This document shows positions 58,860 to 64,000 of a stretch of DNA of 64,000 nt, one piece after another. The position numbers were made by a program, and so were the translations under genes. The notes under the pieces are model-generated. The model made no database searches. It was not told the origin of the DNA and saw nothing but the letters and a program-made list of their open reading frames with translations. Source of the DNA: Streptomyces indicus (GTDB lineage Bacteria; Actinomycetota; Actinomycetes; Streptomycetales; Streptomycetaceae); the NCBI RefSeq assembly GCF_900100315.1, contig NZ_FNFF01000019.1, positions 62,001-126,000 on the forward strand, in the 5' to 3' direction. How positions within the stretch are numbered: the first letter of the stretch is position 1; every line of letters starts with the position of its first letter.

Positions 58860-60011
58860 TTGCACACCGGCATCGGAGCCTTCCTCTCACCCCTGCACGC
58901 CCCGGGCCAGGACCCGCACCTGACCATCCGGCGCGACCTGCAGCTGGTGGAACATCTGGACGAGCTCAACTACGACGAGGTCTGGTTCGGCGAGCACCAC
59001 TCGCTGTCCTGGCCGACTATCGGCGCACCGGAGACGATCATTGCTGCTGCCGCGGAGCGGACCCGGCAGATCAAACTGGCCAACGGCGTGGTACCGCTGC
59101 CCTTCCACCACCCGTACAACGTTGCCACCCGTGCCGTCATGCTGGACCACCTCACCCGGGGCCGCTACATCCTGGGCGTCGGCCCGGGCGCGACTCCCAA
59201 CGACTCACATCAGTTCGGAGTGGCGCAGGACGACCTCAAGCGCATGGCGGGCGAGGCGATCCCCGTGGTGCAGGAGCTGGTCAATGGGGAAGAGCGTGTC
59301 AGCACCAAGACCGACTGGTTCGTGGTGCAGGACGCGAAGATGCAGCTGCCGCGGTACAGCAAGCCAGGCATCGAAATGGCGATATCCAGCATCGGGTCGC
59401 CCAACAGCCCCCAGATGGCCGGGCGCTACGGACTCAGCCTGGTCTCGTGGGGCGCACCGCCGCCCGGCCTGCCGGCGGTGGACCTTGCCCAGCAGTGGAG
59501 TTATGCAGAAGAGGCCGCCGAGGAGTACGGCCGCACCGTGGACCGCCGTACCTGGCGCGTCGTCGCCCCCCTGTACATTGCCGAGACCCGTGAGCAGGCC
59601 TACCGAGATGTCCGCGAAGGCTTCTCCGAATGGCTGTGGGACTACTGGGGCAAGGCGGCGGGGTTCGATGTAGCCGCCAGTATGGAAGGGGTCAAGAAGT
59701 CCCAGGAGCTGGAAGCCGGTATCGAACAGGGACTCGCGATCGTCGGCTCTCCAGAGGACGCCGTGGCAGCGATCCAGCGGCTCCAGGAGCAGACTGGAGG
59801 CTTCGGCACCTTCCTCGTGTACGCCATGAACTGGGCGTCCTTCGAGAAGACTAAGCGGAGCTACGAACTGCTGGCGGAGAAGGTGGCCCCCACCTTCTCG
59901 GGATCGACCACGCGAGGCGACGAGTCCATCCAGTGGAGCATCGACAACCGCCACATCTTCCCGCATACCGAGGCGCGGCGAAACCGCGAGGCAGCAGCCG
60001 GCGCGCGCTGA
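58860..60011 (+). CDS. LLM-class flavin-dependent monooxygenase
   Basis: A 383-residue luciferase-like monooxygenase. Motifs are FGEHHSLSW, LPFHHPYNVA, MLDHLTRGRYILGVGPGATP and the C-terminal substrate region. It likely adds oxygen to the pathway intermediate using reduced flavin from the reductase encoded at 55680, similar to MmyO with MmyF in methylenomycin. The start is TTG at 58860, nine bases after AAGGAG. It follows the P-loop pair and precedes the second AfsA-like gene in one transcriptional direction. Confidence 0.9.
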   Translation: MHTGIGAFLSPLHAPGQDPHLTIRRDLQLVEHLDELNYDEVWFGEHHSLSWPTIGAPETIIAAAAERTRQIKLANGVVPLPFHHPYNVATRAVMLDHLTRGRYILGVGPGATPNDSHQFGVAQDDLKRMAGEAIPVVQELVNGEERVSTKTDWFVVQDAKMQLPRYSKPGIEMAISSIGSPNSPQMAGRYGLSLVSWGAPPPGLPAVDLAQQWSYAEEAAEEYGRTVDRRTWRVVAPLYIAETREQAYRDVREGFSEWLWDYWGKAAGFDVAASMEGVKKSQELEAGIEQGLAIVGSPEDAVAAIQRLQEQTGGFGTFLVYAMNWASFEKTKRSYELLAEKVAPTFSGSTTRGDESIQWSIDNRHIFPHTEARRNREAAAGAR

Positions 60012-60063
60012 CACCACTCAGCCTCCGAGGCGCCAACTCCCCACGGAATGTAGGCCTCCAGCT

Positions 60064-60107
60064 GCCGTCCCGCCTGCCCAGGACACGTCCCGGGCAGGCG
60101 GGACGGC
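60064..60107 (+). terminator. hairpin between monooxygenase and second AfsA-like gene
   Basis: A perfect 16-bp stem (60064-60079 with 60092-60107) with a 12-base loop, 53 bp after the monooxygenase stop. It may end the P-loop/monooxygenase transcript or attenuate readthrough into the AfsA-like gene. Confidence 0.7.
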
Positions 60108-60210
60108 AACCCGGACGCACGAACCGTGCCACTTTCCAGGGCTGTGTCGACGGCGGGCCTGGCATCCGCCAAACCGGGCCGGCCCACCCCCAACGCAGGA
60201 GCGACACTCA

Positions 60211-61245
60211 ATGACAGACATAGCCCTTTCGTACGCCCAGACCGTTGACCGCAGACTGACTCACCGTGCAGCAGTGAGCGAGTGCTTCGTCACCGATGCA
60301 GTGAGCACGGGAGAGCGCACCTTCCTCGTGGCGGCTCAACTTCCCCGCACACACAGCTACTACAACGACCACGTGACCAGCAGCAAGGCACCGGCTGCCT
60401 ACGACCCGCTGCTCGTTCTTGAGATCTTCCGGCAGACATGCATCGTGGCTTCGCACGAGTACATGGCGGTCCCGGAAGGCAGCAGCTTCGTATTCGACCG
60501 CGGCGACATGGAAATTCTGGACTCACACGCGCTGCACCTAGGCGACCTGCCAGGCCGCATGGTCGTCGCAGGTGAGATCACCGAGATTCGCGAGCGAGCA
60601 GGAATCCCTGCAGGAGCCACCATCGAAGTACGGGCGTCGGTGGATAACCGCGAAGCGGCATCCATGCGACTGGTGTTTCGGTGGATGCCGCGCGAGACCT
60701 GGCAGCGTCTGCGCAAACGGGCACGCACGGCTTTGACCCTGACACCTCAGCGTGCCCACGCGCTCACCGGACGCCTGAAGCCTGCCGCGGTAGGCCGACG
60801 GCTTCCATCAAACGTGGTGCTCGGGGGAGTGACGGTTGTTCTGGGCCAGGAAGTGGTCGCCCCGGTCGTCGTCGACCAGCGCCACCCCGCGCTGTTCGAT
60901 CACCCAGTGGACCACATTCCGGGCGCGGTGATGTTCGAAGCATTCCGGCAGACCGCACTGACAGCGGCGCACGAACTACTTGGCCTGCCCCCTCAGCAGC
61001 TGACGATGAGCACATGTGAAGTGGAATTCAGCAGAGTAGGCGAATTCGAGCTTCCCACCGACTGCCGGGCACAGCTGACCGAGGAGACCGACGGGCATTA
61101 CACCTTCGGGCTCGTCCTGGAGCAGGAAGGCGAGGTAATTGCTCGCAGCCGGGTGACGCTGACAGCAGTCGGCCTCCCCGCCCGCCGCAACGAAGACCGT
61201 GCCCCGAGCACCTCACGCGGAGAACTCGCACCGGCCGCTGCCTGA
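60211..61245 (+). CDS. second AfsA-family (A-factor biosynthesis hot-dog) protein
   Basis: A 344-residue AfsA-family protein with two hot-dog repeats. The first has HSYYNDHVTSSKAPAAYDPL and RQTCIVASHEYM. The second has DHPVDHIPGAVMFEAFRQTA, matching DHPHDHIPGMVLLEAASQAV of the copy at 41754. AfsA enzymes join a beta-ketoacyl thioester to a triose phosphate. Having a second copy inside the biosynthetic block, away from the TetR genes, suggests that one acts in signal synthesis and the other in product assembly. Good ribosome site before the ATG (AGGAG). Confidence 0.9.
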   Translation: MTDIALSYAQTVDRRLTHRAAVSECFVTDAVSTGERTFLVAAQLPRTHSYYNDHVTSSKAPAAYDPLLVLEIFRQTCIVASHEYMAVPEGSSFVFDRGDMEILDSHALHLGDLPGRMVVAGEITEIRERAGIPAGATIEVRASVDNREAASMRLVFRWMPRETWQRLRKRARTALTLTPQRAHALTGRLKPAAVGRRLPSNVVLGGVTVVLGQEVVAPVVVDQRHPALFDHPVDHIPGAVMFEAFRQTALTAAHELLGLPPQQLTMSTCEVEFSRVGEFELPTDCRAQLTEETDGHYTFGLVLEQEGEVIARSRVTLTAVGLPARRNEDRAPSTSRGELAPAAA

Positions 61246-61279
61246 TCCAGTAAACGCCCAGCCTCTTACCGGGAAAGCA

Positions 61280-62071
61280 ATGAACACCATCAGGCACGAC
61301 CCCGCAACTGCAGTCGGCAAGGCCACGACCACGGTGTGGTTCGACTTTGGAGGCGTGCTGTCTCCGCCCCTCGCGGAGCTGTACGACAACTACTGGCAGT
61401 CGACCGGAGTAGCACCCGAACAGCTACGCCAAGCCTTGGATGACGTTGGCGCGGACCTGGGCACCAATGCCCTCGCTCCGATCGAACTCGGCACGATGCG
61501 TCAGCATGAGTGGGGCGGCCGGCTCCGGTCGGCGCTGGTCAGACGGTTTCCGAACCTCGACCTGACGCGCGCACGGCTGGAGGACTTCGGAGAACAGTGG
61601 TTCAACGGCGTCGAAGTCAACCCGCGCATGGCAGCAGCCGTTCAACGGATCCGAGCTGCGGGACATCCGGTGGGGATCCTCACCAACAACGTGGCCGAGT
61701 GGGAACCACACTGGCGGCGGATCATTGCCGCCGCCGGCGAAGTCGACTTCGTCATCGACTCCTGCCGCGTTGGAGTGCGCAAGCCTGACCCGGCGATCTT
61801 CCAACTCGCCACCGAGCTGTCCCCCACAACCCACCACACCCTGATCGACGACCTCACCGAAAACTGCAGCGCAGCAATCGCAGCGGGCTGGACGGCCGTG
61901 CGGTTCCAGAACAACGCCCAGACGCTGTCCGAACTGGACTCCGTTCTCGGCATCTCCCTGAAAAGAACGGACGAGAGGAACGTGCCGACATGGATCTCCG
62001 CCTCGCAGGGCGCACCGCAATCATCACCGGCGCCAGCCGAGGGATCGGCCTCGCCACAGCACGCACCCTGA
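61280..62071 (+). CDS. HAD-IA family phosphatase-like protein
   Basis: A 263-residue HAD-superfamily protein. It has VWFDFGGVLS with the nucleophile aspartate, ILTNNVAEWE, the lysine region VRKPDPAIFQ, and LIDDLTENC. The position two after the nucleophile is glycine instead of the acid/base aspartate, as seen in some HAD-IA proteins; phosphatase activity is therefore less certain. The last 30 residues are low-complexity and overlap the next gene by 82 bp. A phosphatase acting on a butenolide phosphate is the inferred role. Confidence 0.85.
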   Translation: MNTIRHDPATAVGKATTTVWFDFGGVLSPPLAELYDNYWQSTGVAPEQLRQALDDVGADLGTNALAPIELGTMRQHEWGGRLRSALVRRFPNLDLTRARLEDFGEQWFNGVEVNPRMAAAVQRIRAAGHPVGILTNNVAEWEPHWRRIIAAAGEVDFVIDSCRVGVRKPDPAIFQLATELSPTTHHTLIDDLTENCSAAIAAGWTAVRFQNNAQTLSELDSVLGISLKRTDERNVPTWISASQGAPQSSPAPAEGSASPQHAP

Positions 62072-62772
62072 TCAATGAGGGAGTCCACGTGGTGGGCGCT
62101 GCTCGCTCCATCACCACCGAACTGAAAGCATCCGGCGCCCACACGGTGGCCGTAGACCTGAGCACGTCAGACGGGGCCCGCCACCTGGTGAACACGGCAC
62201 TGAACAAGCTCGGACACCTCGACCTCGTCGTCAACAACGTGGGCGGGGGAGAACACGTCGCCATGGGCGGCTTCCTCGACACCGATGACAACGGCTGGCA
62301 ACGCACCATCGACCTGAACCTCTTTGCCGCAGTCCGTGTCACCCGGTACGCACTGCCAAGCCTGCTGGAACGCCGCGGCGTTGTCGTCAACGTCTCGTCG
62401 ATCGGCGCCCGAATGCCCGCAACGGGTCCGATTGAATACAACGCAGCAAAAGCAGCCCTTACATCCTTCACCACATCACTTTCCGAAGAGTTCGGTCCGC
62501 GAGGCCTACGGGCCAACACTGTGTCGCCCGGCCCGGTTCGTACAGCCATCTGGGAAGATTCCGACGGTTTCGGCGCGGCACTGGCGGCAGCCAGCGACAC
62601 CGACCTGACCGACTTCCTTCCCCAAGTGCCGGCGGCGATGGGCATGGTGAGCGATCGGCTAACAGAACCGGAAGAGGTCGCAGCGCTGATTGCCTTCCTG
62701 GCGTCGGAACACGCCTACAGCATCCGGGGAGCCGACTATCTGGTGGACGGCGGCATGGACAAGACCGCCTGA
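61990..62772 (+). CDS. SDR-family oxidoreductase
   Basis: A 260-residue classical SDR with TGASRGIGLATARTL, NNVGGGE, NVSSIGARM, YNAAKAA (Tyr-X3-Lys) and a C-terminal SIRGADYLVDGG. It overlaps the preceding HAD gene by 82 bp, so the two are co-translated. It is the last clear gene of the cluster. Its substrate is probably a pathway carbonyl or alcohol. Confidence 0.9.
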   Translation: MDLRLAGRTAIITGASRGIGLATARTLINEGVHVVGAARSITTELKASGAHTVAVDLSTSDGARHLVNTALNKLGHLDLVVNNVGGGEHVAMGGFLDTDDNGWQRTIDLNLFAAVRVTRYALPSLLERRGVVVNVSSIGARMPATGPIEYNAAKAALTSFTTSLSEEFGPRGLRANTVSPGPVRTAIWEDSDGFGAALAAASDTDLTDFLPQVPAAMGMVSDRLTEPEEVAALIAFLASEHAYSIRGADYLVDGGMDKTA

Positions 62773-63072
62773 TCCCAACGGCAGCAGGGGCGCCCGATAA
62801 CCTCTGCTATCCCGAATCGTGGCGCCGCACCCGTACTGGCTGCCCCCGGCGCCCCGGCCCTTCCCGCCGATCCGCCCGCCTCCAGCGGGCTGACCGCCGA
62901 CGACCTGCAGCGGCTGGCCGCCGACACCGCCCACCGAGCCCACCAGCTCCTGTCTGGTGACCACACCTCACTTACCCTCACCACGCGCGAGGACGCGGCA
63001 CGCCTCACGGCTCTCCGCCCCAGGCCCGAGTGGTTCCACGGGCTCCAACTCGGACAGGGCTGCGCCCGTTGA
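62773..63072 (+). pseudogene. coding-like remnant in the SDR frame without a start
   Basis: After the SDR stop the same frame stays open for 100 codons. It reads like protein near its end (LTADDLQRLAADTAHRAHQL, then ARLTALRPRPEWFHGLQLGQ) and stops at 63070-63072. There is no ATG, GTG or TTG at its beginning. It is probably the 3' part of a disrupted small gene, and a sequencing frame error is possible. Confidence 0.4.
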
Positions 63073-63424
63073 AACTCGCCCGCCTCACCCTTGCCTGGCG
63101 GCACGGAGGCCCCGCAGGCGTCACCGTCGCCGAACGCTCACCATCACCGAACCGGGCGTCCTGGCCACCGCCCGCACCACGCTCGCCACTGCCCTGGCCG
63201 ACATGACCGGTCAGACCGTCGTCGTGAAGGCGTGGCGCAACCGGCTCACCCTCGGCGAAACCGGCATCCAACTGCGCCACGGCCCCGACAACCGCTGGCA
63301 CCCCTACGCACACGAGGACGGCGCACGGTGGCCCTGCGCCCCCGCCGACCCGACCCGGTCACCGCACTCACCACAGCCTGGGAACACCGCAGCCACCACA
63401 AAAGCCGGCAGAGATGAACCCTGA
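63069..63424 (+). pseudogene. frameshifted small gene
   Basis: A TTG overlapping the previous stop opens KLARLTLAWRHGGPAGVTVA. The continuation, TITEPGVLATARTTLATALA, then WRNRLTLGETGIQLRHGPD, lies in another frame from about 63135. Together they give a plausible protein of about 118 residues with no known family. A one-base shift near 63130-63137 would be needed, so this is either a decayed gene or a sequence error. Confidence 0.45.
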
Positions 63425-63608
63425 AGAGATGAACGACGAGAACAGGCCCAGGAAACCGCCCACCGTCACTTTCGAGATCGAAACCGTGGACGGTGAAGAA
63501 GGGGAAGCCCTGGCCCGGGAGCAGGCCGCAGTCATGATCGAAGTAATGACGTGGATCGTCGAGCAGCGCGGCAAGCAGAACCACGCCACGACGCCCGAAT
63601 CAGACTGA
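63414..63608 (+). CDS. small acidic hypothetical protein
   Basis: A 64-residue acidic protein (DENRPRKPPTVTFEIETVDG, then AREQAAVMIEVMTWIVEQRG) with a likely helical C-terminus. Its ATG overlaps the end of the preceding frame by 11 bases. It has no family I recognise. It sits just outside the tRNA fragment that marks an integration point. Confidence 0.55.
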   Translation: MNPEEMNDENRPRKPPTVTFEIETVDGEEGEALAREQAAVMIEVMTWIVEQRGKQNHATTPESD

Positions 63609-63799
63609 CTGTGCGCGATCCGGACCCTTCTTGATCGCGTTGGCGGTCCAACAAGGGCACCAACCTGCGACCAGTCGAGAAGACCCGCCTACGCCACTGA
63701 AGAGGCGCCCTGACCTGCGCATCCTCGCCCGAGGGCGCCCCGAGCTCTCGTCGGCGGCCGGTCACCCACACGCGTCACACTGACTAAGGGGAAACGGAA

Positions 63800-63832
63800 A
63801 CGGTGCGCCGACCTGCAAGGTCAGCGCACCGT
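63800..63832 (-). terminator. terminator downstream of the tRNA fragment
   Basis: The nine-base arms ACGGTGCGC (63800-63808) and GCGCACCGT (63824-63832) and an inner five-base stem form a hairpin. On the minus strand it is followed by TTTCCGTTTCC. It lies seven bases beyond the tRNA 3' end and is probably the tRNA's own terminator. Confidence 0.8.
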
Positions 63833-63838
63833 CAAGAG

Positions 63839-63880
63839 TGCCCCCGGCAGGATTCGAACCTGCGACACCCGCTTTAGGAG
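63839..63880 (-). tRNA. 3' half of tRNA-Arg(CCU), attachment-site remnant
   Basis: The minus strand reads from the anticodon loop (CTCCTAA, anticodon CCT) through the T-arm (GGTTCGAATCC) to the acceptor end GGGGGCA. The 5' half (acceptor 5' strand, D-arm) is absent; instead an inverted repeat and CCGAG-rich repeats follow on the other side. A 3'-terminal tRNA segment beginning at the anticodon loop is the classic identity block left by tyrosine-integrase elements. The intact tRNA is expected at the far end of an element lying to the right. Confidence 0.85.
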
Positions 63881-64000
63881 AAAACGTAGATCGTTTTCCT
63901 GTCTCGCCGAGGTTCGCCGAGACTCACCGAGTGCCCCTGACAAGGGCTCTGACGTGCAGTTATGTGTTTCACCGAGTCTCGCCGAGACTCGTCGAGGGGG
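63880..64000. other. element end with inverted and direct repeats (putative att arm sites)
   Basis: The inverted repeat GAAAACG-TAGAT-CGTTTTC lies at 63880-63898, directly next to the tRNA break. Copies of GTCTCGCCGA (63901, 63976) and CGCCGAGACTC (63915, 63980) follow. Such clustered repeats beside the core are typical of integrase arm-type or excisionase sites. The element itself is beyond the window. Confidence 0.6.

Noticed and set aside
41754..62772. Placing the biosynthetic cluster inside the tRNA-integrated element
   Set aside because: The orientation of the tRNA fragment puts the inserted DNA on its 5' side, to the right of 63880, away from the cluster.
63839..63990. Complete tRNA gene at the right end
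   Set aside because: The 5' half (acceptor strand and D-arm) is absent; the sequence beyond the anticodon loop is repeats, so only a 3' fragment is called.
1..64000. CRISPR array
   Set aside because: No regularly spaced repeats with unique spacers; the repeats found are tandem or inverted and short.

Overview
The window is high-GC actinobacterial DNA, almost certainly from a Streptomyces chromosome. Support comes from the very high third-position GC, GTG/TTG starts, a fused FO synthase for coenzyme F420, an AfsR-type regulator, a WhiJ-type XRE regulator with a DUF397 partner, and A-factor (AfsA) type genes. All assignments are by reading motifs; no database search was run.

1-17.8 kb: catabolic and transport genes. 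These are an amidohydrolase cut by the window start, a coupled aldehyde dehydrogenase, an APC permease, a CehA-like exported PHP hydrolase, an F420-type oxidoreductase next to FO synthase, a SnoaL/NmrA pair with a divergent LysR regulator, an ADP-ribosylglycohydrolase, a sodium:solute symporter, an SDR and a conserved unknown.

18-40.4 kb: regulatory and envelope genes. These are the DUF397/XRE pair, a GPP34 protein with a MITE-like repeat at its stop codon, a DD-carboxypeptidase with a huge acidic repeat-rich N-terminus, a MerR regulator, a small tyrosine phosphatase, an ABC-F protein, a FemAB-like acyltransferase beside a DegT-like PLP protein, an AfsR/SARP regulator, a two-component system divergent from a VanY-like lipoprotein peptidase, a SigJ-type sigma factor, and a CGNR regulator divergent from a RidA protein across a palindromic operator.

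40.4-62.8 kb: an accessory region of slightly lower GC, the most interesting part. A truncated, frameshifted ISAs1-type element abuts an AfsA-like gene. After it come two TetR regulators, an NmrA protein, a MmyB-type activator and a drug exporter. Then follows a biosynthetic block: a HAD phosphatase, acyl-AMP ligase, SDR, two acyl carrier proteins, a tandem-domain AvrD protein, PPTase, type II thioesterase, a Gfo/Idh oxidoreductase, flavin reductase, a second SDR, two paralogous P-loop proteins of unknown role, a luciferase-like monooxygenase, a second AfsA-like gene, a second HAD protein and a third SDR. The layout recalls the methylenomycin cluster (AfsA/TetR signal circuit, MmyB, exporter, AvrD-like MmyD, ACP, flavin monooxygenase pair). 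It differs in having no ketosynthase and in having an adenylating ligase, its own PPTase and the P-loop pair. I infer a butenolide/furan/syringolide-like small-molecule pathway with its own signal circuit. Four related operator-like sequences lie at the regulator promoters.

62.8-64.0 kb: degenerate small coding remnants, then a tRNA terminator and only the 3' half of a tRNA-Arg(CCU), followed by repeats. This looks like the attachment end of an integrated element that continues to the right of the window.
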